Below, piece by piece: positions 1-5,176 of a stretch of DNA of 6,341 nucleotides. Under the pieces are notes generated by a model that saw only the letters and a program-made list of their open reading frames with translations, had not been told where the DNA came from and searched no databases. Each line of letters opens with the position of its first letter. Positions within the stretch are counted from its first letter, which is position 1. This stretch comes from Rhizorhabdus sp. Lineage in GTDB: Bacteria > Pseudomonadota > Alphaproteobacteria > Sphingomonadales > Sphingomonadaceae. The position numbers were made by a program, and so were the translations under genes. The stretch covers positions 1 to 6,341 of the forward strand of contig SCUQ01000616.1 in assembly GCA_004297635.1 (NCBI GenBank). The letters are read 5' to 3'.

Positions 1-229
1 GATCTCTCGTCGTTAACTTCGATTTTGTGACCACGCGATTTGTCGCCGATGCTCCACGACACGCCGAATTGTATCGCGGTGAGTCCTGTTCTTTTTCACA
101 GGCGTTCCACAGTCTTCCCCGCTCTTTCCGCCGACTTTCCCACTGCGCGCGAACCAGGCGCGTCACCGGTGTGCCTTTGGCGATAATCCCCATCTTGCTC
201 GCGCCTATGGGCGGGCGGCGACTGGCCAA
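1..229. other. Left-edge stretch with no convincing gene
   Basis: No reading frame here resembles a protein family I recognise. A minus-strand frame is open from an ATG at 193 to the window edge, but it has no good Shine-Dalgarno, and its second half has mixed third-position bases unlike the neighbouring genes. A short plus-strand frame (27-233) overlaps the end of the cbpM-like gene and has no family likeness. The stretch contains TTTTTCACA (92-100), one base away from a DnaA box, and a second CACAG 12 bp further on. I see no clear terminator for the cbpM-like gene. It is best read as intergenic DNA downstream of the chaperone operon. Confidence 0.5.
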
Positions 230-568
230 CTAGGGCCGGCGCTTGCCCAGGCGATAGTAGCGCTGGCGGAGGGGGCTCCCACGCCGGGTCACCCTGCCCT
301 GCCCGGCAGGTCCTGCTCGCTGCATGGTCTCGAGCGCGCGGCGCAGGCCATGGATCTGGTCGAGCAGGTGGAGAACGATCTCGATCCCTTCGTCGTTGAT
401 CCCGAAATCGCCTTCCAGCTGATGAATGAGCCGTGCTCTGGCGGCATCCATTTCCGAGAGCTGCAACGTGCTGGAGTGCTCGGCGACCAGCCATTCGCGC
501 TCGATCCAGGTCGTCAGAACCTTCCGTGCGATACCCGTGCGCTGCACGAAGTCGTCCAGGTCGATCAT
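230..568 (-). CDS. cbpM: CbpM-like MerR-fold chaperone modulator
   Basis: A 112-residue protein with a MerR-like helix-turn-helix at about residues 1-50 (VQRTGIARKVLTTWIEREWL), followed by a helical segment with the pattern LIHQLEGDFGINDEGIEIVLHLLDQIHGLR (about 48-77 across the two helices). This arrangement is typical of CbpM proteins, which bind the J domain of CbpA and restrain its stimulation of DnaK. The length is close to the roughly 100 residues of E. coli CbpM. The extra basic, arginine-rich tail is probably disordered. The ATG overlaps the stop of the preceding DnaJ-class gene as ATGA (568-565), and GGAG (580-577) lies 8 nt upstream, so the two are translationally coupled. The pairing with a CbpA-type gene supports the call more than sequence alone. 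It could be annotated simply as a MerR-family regulator, but direct DNA binding is not needed for the CbpM role. Confidence 0.85.
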   Translation of the reverse strand: MIDLDDFVQRTGIARKVLTTWIEREWLVAEHSSTLQLSEMDAARARLIHQLEGDFGINDEGIEIVLHLLDQIHGLRRALETMQRAGPAGQGRVTRRGSPLRQRYYRLGKRRP

Positions 569-1458
569 CGGCTTGTCTCCCGCGGATTATATGCCCTGCC
601 CGCCTCCCAGCTTTTCACGAAGGCTTCGAGCTCCGGATCGGTCGGCTTGGGCAGTACGATCTTGAGCCTGACCAGTTCGTCGCCGCGGCCGCCGCCTGCA
701 CGCGGGGCCCCCTGCCCCTTCAGCCGCAATGTGCTGCCGCTGTTCGAACCGGCCGGCACCGTCATCGACACCTGGCCCGTCGGTGTCGCGACCTGAATCT
801 TGCCGCCGAGCACCGCTTCGCTCAGCGAGATCGGAACCTCGAGAACGAGATCATCGCCTTCTCGCGCAAATCGCGGATCGGGCAGAACCTCGAGCATGAT
901 GTAGGCGTCACCGGGGCCGCCGCTGCCAAAGCCCATCCCGCCCTTGCCCTTGAGGCGCAATGTCTGGCCATCGACGACCCCGGCGGGAATCTTGACGTCG
1001 AGCGTACCACCACCCGGCAGGGTCAGTCGCTGTTCGCCGCCCGTGATCGCCTGCGCCAAGGTTAGACCCAGGCGGAACTGGAGATCCTCGCCGCGCCGAT
1101 TGGGCTGCCCTCTCCCGCGTTGCCGGAACAAGTCGGCGAACAGGTCCTCGTCGAAATCCGCAAAGCCGCCGCTATTGGCATATCGGCCGTAATCGTTGCT
1201 GGCATAGTCCCGGTAATAGCCCTGCGGCGGTCGCTCGGCGCCGGTCTCGTCGATCTCGCCGGCGTCGAAGCGACGCCGCTTTTCGGGATCGCGAAGGAGA
1301 TCATAGGCTCCCGCGACGGCCTTGAACTTGTCTTCAGCCGTCCGGTCGCCAGGATTGAGATCGGGATGGAGGGTCTTGGCGAGCTTTCGGTAGGCCTTCT
1401 GAATTTCATCCGCCGAGGCTGTCGGCGATACCTCCAAGACCTCATAAGGACTGCTCAA
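565..1458 (-). CDS. cbpA: DnaJ-class J-domain co-chaperone, CbpA type
   Basis: A 297-residue Hsp40 protein. Residues 1-68 form a J domain with the essential HPD motif at 31-33 (LHPDLNPG), which stimulates the ATPase of DnaK. A glycine/arginine linker around 85-120 follows, then the two beta-barrel substrate-binding domains of the DnaJ C-terminal region (about 122-282), with repeated signatures VKIPAGVVDGQTLRLKGKG and MTVPAGSNSGSTLRLKGQG. The CXXCXGXG zinc-finger repeats of true DnaJ are absent, and the length matches CbpA (about 306 in E. coli), so this is class B/CbpA rather than dnaJ. The start is TTG (1458-1456). An in-frame stop lies 8 codons upstream with no other start between, GAGG (1470-1467) is 8 nt before it, and the protein begins right at the J domain. 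The cbpM-like gene follows with a 4-bp overlap. It probably acts in the cytoplasm in protein folding and stress survival. Confidence 0.93.
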   Translation of the reverse strand: MSSPYEVLEVSPTASADEIQKAYRKLAKTLHPDLNPGDRTAEDKFKAVAGAYDLLRDPEKRRRFDAGEIDETGAERPPQGYYRDYASNDYGRYANSGGFADFDEDLFADLFRQRGRGQPNRRGEDLQFRLGLTLAQAITGGEQRLTLPGGGTLDVKIPAGVVDGQTLRLKGKGGMGFGSGGPGDAYIMLEVLPDPRFAREGDDLVLEVPISLSEAVLGGKIQVATPTGQVSMTVPAGSNSGSTLRLKGQGAPRAGGGRGDELVRLKIVLPKPTDPELEAFVKSWEAGRAYNPRETSR

Positions 1459-1489
1459 CGTCGTGCCCTCGCTCCTGTATCATTGGCCC

Positions 1490-1508
1490 AGCGCGGTATA
1501 GCCGCGCT
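1490..1508. repeat. GC-rich inverted repeat in cbpA leader
   Basis: Perfect 7-bp arms AGCGCGG (1490-1496) and CCGCGCT (1502-1508) flank the 5-nt loop TATAG. In RNA on the cbpA strand it forms a stable hairpin ending about 31 nt before the TTG start. No T-run follows on either strand, so it is unlikely to be an intrinsic terminator. It could be a leader hairpin, an mRNA-stabilising stem or a protein-binding dyad. Confidence 0.5.
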
Positions 1509-1515
1509 CATCCAA

Positions 1516-1537
1516 TTTTGTTGCGGTCGGGACAAAA
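1516..1537. repeat. AT-armed dyad upstream of cbpA
   Basis: Arms TTTTGT (1516-1521) and ACAAAA (1532-1537) are perfectly complementary around a 10-bp GC-rich centre. The 16-bp spacing between arm starts is not an exact helical repeat. It lies about 60-80 bp before the cbpA start, overlapping the only promoter-like sequence in this gap, so it is a plausible operator. No matching regulator is identifiable. It does not match the HrcA/CIRCE element. Confidence 0.3.
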
Positions 1538-1643
1538 ACAAGATTTCGGTTGGGGCTGGCAGCACGATTTTCTTCTGGCTCCGTGCCGCCGTCAGGGCCG
1601 CCGGCAAACGAGCGCTGACACTCAGTCCAACCTCTAATCTGCA

Positions 1644-2021
1644 TCAACCCAAGCGGCGAGCCACCACCAGGACAATGGTCAGAACCGTGAAAGACAGGAC
1701 GAGACTGCCAAGGACGTAGCCTGTCGCCGCTACCGGTTCGCCGCGTTCCCACAGGCTGTACGCGTCAAGGCTGAACGTCGACCAGGTGGTGAAGCCGCCG
1801 ATGACACCGGTGGTCAGGAAGACCCGCAACTCATGGCTGGTTCCCGAGCGCATCGACAGCACTCCGACGACCAACCCCATCAGCGCCGAGCCGAAGACAT
1901 TTATGGCCAGCGTTCCATAGGGAAAGCTCGGTCCGAGCAGTCGGAGCAATAAGAGACCTACGAGATGGCGTAGCGCGCCACCCATCCCTGAACCCATGAA
2001 CACGATGAAGAACAAACGCAT
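1644..2021 (-). CDS. crcB: CrcB/Fluc fluoride channel
   Basis: A 125-residue inner-membrane protein with four hydrophobic segments (about 3-27, 35-57, 65-88 and 96-121). It carries the CrcB signatures GGALRH (14-19), the conserved Asn41 in PYGTLAINVFGS, and GGFTTWSTFS (75-84), the broken-helix region of TM3. Family members assemble as antiparallel dual-topology dimers and let fluoride leak out of the cytoplasm down its gradient. The usual motif is TTFSTF, whose two Phe line the pore. Here the first is Trp80 while Phe83 is kept. The ATG is preceded by GGAGG (2030-2026) with a 4-nt gap. A fluoride riboswitch and promoter lie directly upstream, which confirms the physiological role. This is a single-gene system, not the tandem crcB1-crcB2 heterodimer form. 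The length is normal. Confidence 0.97.
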   Translation of the reverse strand: MRLFFIVFMGSGMGGALRHLVGLLLLRLLGPSFPYGTLAINVFGSALMGLVVGVLSMRSGTSHELRVFLTTGVIGGFTTWSTFSLDAYSLWERGEPVAATGYVLGSLVLSFTVLTIVLVVARRLG

Positions 2022-2058
2022 GATTCCTCCTTCGCCAGATGGCGCCGGTAGGAATCAT
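2020..2058 (-). promoter_or_regulatory. Start-site-sequestering hairpin (riboswitch expression platform)
   Basis: In the transcript, AUGAUUCCU (2058-2050), the 3' end of the riboswitch core, is perfectly complementary over 9 nt to AGGAAUCAU (2028-2020). That segment holds the end of the Shine-Dalgarno and the first two bases of the crcB AUG. After a bulged A, CC (2048-2047) can pair with GG (2030-2029), and CGCC/GGCG (2044-2041 and 2036-2033) closes over the loop AUCU. The same AUUCC is needed for the fluoride-dependent pseudoknot. The two structures are therefore mutually exclusive: without fluoride the start site is hidden, with fluoride it is freed. The complementarity is visible in the sequence. 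The switching mechanism is inferred. Confidence 0.75.
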
Positions 2059-2110
2059 CGTCCCGTGCGAGGGCGGTTCGGCGATGTGCCAGGCAGGAAT
2101 CCATTGCCTC
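2046..2110 (-). ncRNA. Fluoride riboswitch (crcB motif)
   Basis: Read on the minus strand, the element starts with stem AGGCA/UGCCU (2109-2105 and 2095-2091) around the loop AUGGAUUCC. A small optional hairpin (GGC/GCC, 2090-2080) follows, then the conserved GAACCGCCC, a short stem CCC/GGG, and the conserved 3' block GAUGAUUCCUACC. Loop GGAUU pairs with AUUCC in 4 of 5 positions (one U-U mismatch), giving the pseudoknot that encloses Mg2+ and fluoride. The layout agrees with proteobacterial crcB motifs, which often begin GGCAAUGG. It differs in one place: the usual ..GGGC-UGAUG junction reads GGGA-CGAUG. It lies 25-90 nt before crcB and would begin almost at the predicted transcription start. 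Confidence 0.92.
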
Positions 2111-2116
2111 CCGCAA

Positions 2117-2145
2117 CATTTAGGCCTGACGATTTAGACGGTCAA
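2117..2145 (-). promoter_or_regulatory. Predicted sigma-70 promoter of the crcB riboswitch transcript
   Basis: TTGACC (2145-2140) matches the -35 consensus at 5 of 6 positions. It is separated by exactly 17 bp from TAAATG (2122-2117), a weak -10 with 3 of 6 matches. The expected start would fall at about 2110, immediately before the first riboswitch stem, as is common for this RNA. The location adds support that the weak -10 alone would not give. Confidence 0.6.
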
Positions 2146-2203
2146 TGATAGCCGGAACGAGGCGACCGGCGGCGCTCGCTGCCCATGCCCCGGCTGGCGG
2201 GTC

Positions 2204-3352
2204 CTAGCCCAACCCAGGCGCGCCGCCTCTGCCGCTCGTGACCAGGCCGGACGACGACGCCGAGCGGCCTTCAGGCCTGTCCAACTCACGGCGCGCCAGC
2301 GTCATGGCAACGACCACGCCCGCCGCGAACAGCGCGCCTTCGACGAACGCGCAGGCCGTCTCGGCCACCGGACCAAGACCCTGTTCACCGAACAGGCCGC
2401 CGATCTGCGCAAGGCCGATCCGCGATTGCGGGAATGTCTGGACGAGTTGCTCGAAACTCCCGGCCATGAGATGTCCGCCAAGAAGAACGACAACGCTGCC
2501 CGCCGCACCGCCGCAAAGCGCCGCGCGCGCTGCGACAGAGCGAAGGGAACGATCAAAGCTGCCCATGCCGGACAGGGTCGCGCCAAGACCCACCCCGGCC
2601 CCCAGGAAAAGCCCTTCGAGCCCGCCGGTAATCGCAGCCGGCGACTGGCCGAACAGGAGATTGAACGCGTCGATCCCGAGCAACTTCACGACGGCGCCGA
2701 CGATCATTCCGCCCGCAGCGCCGCCGAGAGTGAGCCATGGGCGTTTGCCTGCGGCCTCGGCCCAAGCGATCCCCAGGCTGACACCCGCACCGCCCACGAG
2801 CGCCACCGCCAGGGTTAGCCAGAGCAACACGAAGACGGAGGACGCGGCGCCGCCTCCGCCTGGGAGCGGCGGCGTCGCGGCGACAAACCCATAGGCGAGC
2901 CCGCCGATCAATCCGGCGCCCCCAGCACCCAGCGTCCCGGCTCCCGCCATCATCGCCATGCGGCGGAGCGCCGAGGGCGGGGCCGGTGGGGGAAGCGTGT
3001 GGGGGGCCGCATCTTCGGCCGGGGCAGAGCTTTCGCGCCAGTCGACCTCGGCAATGAAGCGGTAGCCGTGCTTGGGCACCGTCTCGATGAAATGCGGACG
3101 GCTCGCATCGTCACCCAGACGCTGGCGAAGGAGCCGGATGCACTGGGTCAGCGCCTCGTCGGTGACAGGCACATCTTTCCAGACTTCACTTAGAAAACGG
3201 TCCTTGCCGACGAGCGACCCGGCATTGCGCACGAGAAGCGCCAGTGCGTCGAGATAGCGCGCGTTGAGGTCGACCGGAACGCCGTCACGCAGCAGGCGCC
3301 GATCCTCGGGATCGAGGACGAACTGGCCGAAATGATATCCACGCGGCGACAC
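2204..3352 (-). CDS. Winged-helix regulator fused to a polytopic membrane domain
   Basis: A 382-residue protein. Residues 6-103 are an OmpR/PhoB C-terminal-type winged helix (YHFGQFVLDPEDRRLL, recognition-helix region TDEALTQCIRLLRQRLGD at 64-81, and the wing IETVPKHGYRF at 89-99), as in CadC and ToxR. No receiver domain is present. A proline/alanine linker (104-128) leads to a glycine-rich hydrophobic region with about six membrane segments (near 133-159, 171-197, 205-225, 236-262, 272-296 and 330-352), rich in GxxxG-like packing motifs, and a polar tail. CadC/ToxR regulators normally have one membrane segment and a periplasmic sensor. This one has no obvious soluble sensor, so sensing in or near the membrane is inferred. 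The start is GTG (3352-3350): an in-frame TGA lies two codons upstream, and the winged helix begins at once. The Shine-Dalgarno (GAGG) is distant and weak. It is divergent from the membrane gene at 3438, a likely target. The signal is unknown. Confidence 0.88.
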   Translation of the reverse strand: MSPRGYHFGQFVLDPEDRRLLRDGVPVDLNARYLDALALLVRNAGSLVGKDRFLSEVWKDVPVTDEALTQCIRLLRQRLGDDASRPHFIETVPKHGYRFIAEVDWRESSAPAEDAAPHTLPPPAPPSALRRMAMMAGAGTLGAGGAGLIGGLAYGFVAATPPLPGGGGAASSVFVLLWLTLAVALVGGAGVSLGIAWAEAAGKRPWLTLGGAAGGMIVGAVVKLLGIDAFNLLFGQSPAAITGGLEGLFLGAGVGLGATLSGMGSFDRSLRSVAARAALCGGAAGSVVVLLGGHLMAGSFEQLVQTFPQSRIGLAQIGGLFGEQGLGPVAETACAFVEGALFAAGVVVAMTLARRELDRPEGRSASSSGLVTSGRGGAPGLG

Positions 3353-3365
3353 TTTTCAGCAAAAC

Positions 3366-3419
3366 CTCATATGCTTCTCATGACGCTCATCGGTCTTTCC
3401 GGGACCCTGATGATCTCAT
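3366..3419. promoter_or_regulatory. Phased CTCAT repeats, candidate operator
   Basis: The 85-bp gap between the divergent regulator and membrane gene has four copies of CTCAT on the plus strand (3366-3370, 3377-3381, 3386-3390 and 3415-3419). The first three start 11 and 9 bp apart, close to one helical turn. OmpR/PhoB-type winged helices usually bind tandem direct repeats at that spacing. The last copy is part of GATGA-TC-TCATC (3409-3420), a perfect 5-bp dyad, and a 10-bp palindrome GATGATCATC (3441-3450) lies just inside the membrane gene. No clear -35/-10 pair is visible for either gene. Binding is inferred. Confidence 0.4.
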
Positions 3420-3437
3420 CTCGAATGGAGCGATATC

Positions 3438-4028
3438 ATGGATGATCATCGGAACGATAGTTACGCAGCACCAGACAATGGCAGGCTCAAGCAGGCGCTC
3501 AACCCGTGGCGGATCTCGGCCTGGGGGCTCGCGTTGCTCCTGCTCGTGCTCCCCGCCATCGCGATGCACTACACCCCGCAGGTGCGCTGGGACGAAACCG
3601 ACTTCCTCGTCATGGGCCTCATGCTTGGCGGAACGGGGCTCGCCGCCGAATGGCTGGTCCGGCGCTCGCCCAATCCATGGTACCGCGCGGCGAGTGTGGT
3701 ATCGGTCCTCACCGTTTTCCTGACGATCTGGGCAAATCTCGCGGTCGGCATGATCGGGTCGGAAGACAATCCCTTCAACCTCCTCTTCGCGGGCGTGCCC
3801 ATCATCGCCTTCATCGGCTCGGCGATGGCGCGCTTCAAGCCGCTGGGCATGGCGATCTCCCATGGCGCGGCTGCCGCTGCCCAGGCAGGCATCGCGGCGA
3901 TGGGCGCACAGATTGATGCACGCGGCGGAACATTCAGCGCCCTGTTCGCCGGCCTCTGGCTTATCGCCGCGGTCCTCTATTGGCTGGCAGCCTCGAGGGC
4001 CGAGGGCGCCTCGAAATCGTCGCGGTAG
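3438..4028 (+). CDS. Polytopic membrane protein of unknown function
   Basis: A 196-residue hydrophobic protein with a charged N-terminus (1-22) and five or six predicted membrane segments (about 26-44, 55-73, 83-107, 112-132, perhaps 135-157, and 164-184), ending in a short polar tail. Segments NPWRISAWG, WDETDFLVMG, and IGSEDNPFNLLFAGV (106-120) look conserved and remind me of a family of uncharacterised proteobacterial membrane proteins, but I cannot name a domain. No transporter or enzyme signature is visible. The ATG has GGAG (3427-3430) 7 nt upstream, a good ribosome site. It is divergent from the membrane-embedded winged-helix regulator, which suggests joint control or joint function in the envelope. 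A long minus-strand frame over the same region is a shadow. Confidence 0.8.
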   Translation: MDDHRNDSYAAPDNGRLKQALNPWRISAWGLALLLLVLPAIAMHYTPQVRWDETDFLVMGLMLGGTGLAAEWLVRRSPNPWYRAASVVSVLTVFLTIWANLAVGMIGSEDNPFNLLFAGVPIIAFIGSAMARFKPLGMAISHGAAAAAQAGIAAMGAQIDARGGTFSALFAGLWLIAAVLYWLAASRAEGASKSSR

Positions 4029-4061
4029 CCCTTGATCACAGTGGTCGGCGCTTGCTCTTCG

Positions 4062-4079
4062 CGCCGCGGTCCTGCGGCG
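4062..4079. terminator. GC hairpin after the membrane gene, weak terminator candidate
   Basis: Perfect 6-bp arms CGCCGC (4062-4067) and GCGGCG (4074-4079) with a 6-nt loop start 34 bp after the stop of the membrane protein gene. No T-run follows, so it is not a classical intrinsic terminator. The rest of the 173-bp gap up to 4201 shows only small hairpins and a lone TTGACG (4128-4133) without a -10 partner. Confidence 0.3.
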
Positions 4080-4201
4080 AACTGTCCGCCTCATCGCTGC
4101 GCAAGTATCGGCGCGGCTGAAAGCCTGTTGACGCCCTGACCGATGATGCCCACCCCTGGATGCAACGCTGCCCCGCCCCACATGCGAACTGGAGACGTGA
4201 C

Positions 4202-4738
4202 ATGAACCTTGCCGATCTGCTTCCCGAAGGAAGCCTCGACGCCTTGACCCAGCAACTTGGCATTTCACGCGAAGATGCCGAACGCGGGGCGCAGGCTCTT
4301 CTTCCCTCGCTCATCGGCGGTATTAACGGCAAGACAGCGGCCCCGGTTGAACCGGCGGGTCTCGCGGCGCAGGTCCAGGCGCTGGGCGGCTCGGAGCTCA
4401 TCGATAATGTCGTCGGCTCCAACCCCACTGACACCGGCCTTGGCAATCAACTGCTGGCGAGCCTGTTCGGCTCGAAGGACGTCAGCCGGGAGGTCGCCGG
4501 GCAAGCATCGCAAGCCACTGGCCTCGATCCCGCGATCCTCAAGAAGATGCTCCCTATCCTCGCGATGCTCGTCGCGGGGCACCTCGCCAAGCGCTCCGGG
4601 GGGGGGCAGCAGGGCGGACTGGAATCCATTCTCGGCAGCATCGCCGGTGCGCTCGCCGGTAGCGGCGGGTCCGCCGGAAGCGCCGCGTCAGCCGGCGGAC
4701 TCGGCGGCATATTGGGATCGATCCTGGGCGGCCGTTGA
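4202..4738 (+). CDS. DUF937 (YidB-like) protein
   Basis: A 178-residue protein of the DUF937 type. The N-terminus MNLADLLPEGSLDALTQQLG and the pattern SREDAERGAQALLPSLIGGI (22-41) are typical, as are the short helices ending in GNQLLASLFG (81-90), LDPAILKKMLPILAMLVAGHLAK (108-130) and the glycine/alanine/serine-rich tail with repeated GGxxxILGSI (139-178). The family has no established biochemical function. The chosen ATG at 4202 has GGAG (4191-4194) 7 nt upstream. An in-frame ATG at 4160 would add 14 residues (MQRCPAPHANWRRD) that do not look like the family and lack a ribosome site. Inside the gene, nine consecutive G (4598-4606) encode three Gly codons before the tail. A slip there would change the C-terminus. 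The next gene follows after 39 bp, so the two may be co-transcribed. Confidence 0.85.
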   Translation: MNLADLLPEGSLDALTQQLGISREDAERGAQALLPSLIGGINGKTAAPVEPAGLAAQVQALGGSELIDNVVGSNPTDTGLGNQLLASLFGSKDVSREVAGQASQATGLDPAILKKMLPILAMLVAGHLAKRSGGGQQGGLESILGSIAGALAGSGGSAGSAASAGGLGGILGSILGGR

Positions 4739-4777
4739 CCGCCCTCCCTTTCAACCGACTTTGGGGCAGGCCGGCTT

Positions 4778-5158
4778 ATGGACGACCGCGCGCAGATCGA
4801 GCATGCCGAAGGCCGGCTTCGCGCGGCGATGCTCGCCAGCGATGTTGCGACCCTCGATGCCCTGCTCAGCCCCGATCTGATTTTTACCAACCAGGTCGGC
4901 GCGCGGCTCGACAAGGGCGATGATCTCGGCGCTCACCAGTCCGGCCTGCTTCGCATCGAACAACTGGACCCCATCGAGCCACCCCTCATTCGCCTCCTGG
5001 GCGACAGCGCGATGGTCTGCGTCACGGTCCAGTTGTCGGGATCCTACGACGCGCAACCTTTCAGCGGCACCTTCGCCTATACGCGCTGCTGGCACCGGCT
5101 GCCGGGCGATCAGTGGCGCATCGAGGCGGCCCATTGCTCGCCCGTGGTTCGGCCATGA
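4778..5158 (+). CDS. NTF2/SnoaL-fold protein (DUF4440-like)
   Basis: A 126-residue protein with the plan of the nuclear transport factor 2 superfamily. An N-terminal helix pair (RAQIEHAEGRLRAAMLASDVATLDALLSPDLIFTNQVG, 3-40 in two parts) is followed by beta strands (SAMVCVTVQLSGSYDAQPFSGTFAYTRCWHRLPGDQWRIEAAHCSPV, about 77-123). The pattern of a small-cone fold with DLIFTNQVG, FAYTRCWHR and QWRIEAAH matches DUF4440/SnoaL-like proteins, which include enzymes and ligand-binding proteins. The substrate cannot be told from sequence. No signal peptide is seen, so it is cytoplasmic. The ATG at 4778 has a modest site, CAGG, ending 7 nt upstream. It lies 39 bp after the DUF937 gene and may be read from the same transcript. 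Confidence 0.8.
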   Translation: MDDRAQIEHAEGRLRAAMLASDVATLDALLSPDLIFTNQVGARLDKGDDLGAHQSGLLRIEQLDPIEPPLIRLLGDSAMVCVTVQLSGSYDAQPFSGTFAYTRCWHRLPGDQWRIEAAHCSPVVRP

Positions 5159-5176
5159 TCGTTCCGCAGGATCGGC

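Larger units (their letters stand above)
1459..1643. promoter_or_regulatory. 185-bp leader of the cbpA-cbpM operon
   Basis: This gap between the crcB stop and the TTG start of the cbpA-like gene should hold the operon promoter, since crcB has its own regulated promoter. Reading the minus strand, CTTG (1542-1539) with the AT-rich stretch ending near 1516 is the only promoter-like sequence. It is a poor match both to the sigma-70 consensus and to the alphaproteobacterial RpoH type, so I do not assign it. Two dyads lie here and are listed separately (1516-1537 and 1490-1508). No T-tailed hairpin is visible after crcB, so some read-through into cbpA is possible. Confidence 0.4.

Noticed and set aside
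1..193. Minus-strand frame open from ATG 193 to the window edge
   Set aside because: It has no good Shine-Dalgarno and no family likeness, and its second half has mixed third-position bases unlike real genes here. It cannot be excluded without sequence to the left.
565..1458. Naming the J-domain gene dnaJ
   Set aside because: The cysteine-rich zinc-finger repeats of DnaJ are absent, the length is 297 rather than about 375, and a cbpM-like gene overlaps its end, so it is the CbpA type.
1120..1719. Plus-strand 199-codon frame across the cbpA start and crcB end
   Set aside because: It runs antisense to two recognised genes and across their gap with no domain and no ribosome site.
2238..2894. 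Plus-strand 218-codon frame opposite the regulator's membrane region
   Set aside because: Its Pro/Ala/Arg-rich product is the expected mirror of glycine- and alanine-rich codons on the other strand.
4128..4156. TTGACG as a -35 box for the DUF937 gene
   Set aside because: At 16-18 bp spacing the -10 position is C-rich with no resemblance to TATAAT.
4160..4201. Upstream ATG at 4160 as start of the DUF937 gene
   Set aside because: The extra 14 residues do not fit the family start, and the GGAG at 4191-4194 points to the ATG at 4202.
3387..4268. Minus-strand 293-codon open frame
   Set aside because: It lies opposite the membrane gene with its good ribosome site, its product is rich in Arg, His and Glu without any domain, and it crosses the divergent promoter gap. 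It is a high-GC shadow.
4447..4914. Minus-strand 155-codon frame opposite the DUF937 and NTF2-like genes
   Set aside because: It spans two plausible plus-strand genes and their gap, and shows only low-complexity Pro/Ser/Arg sequence.
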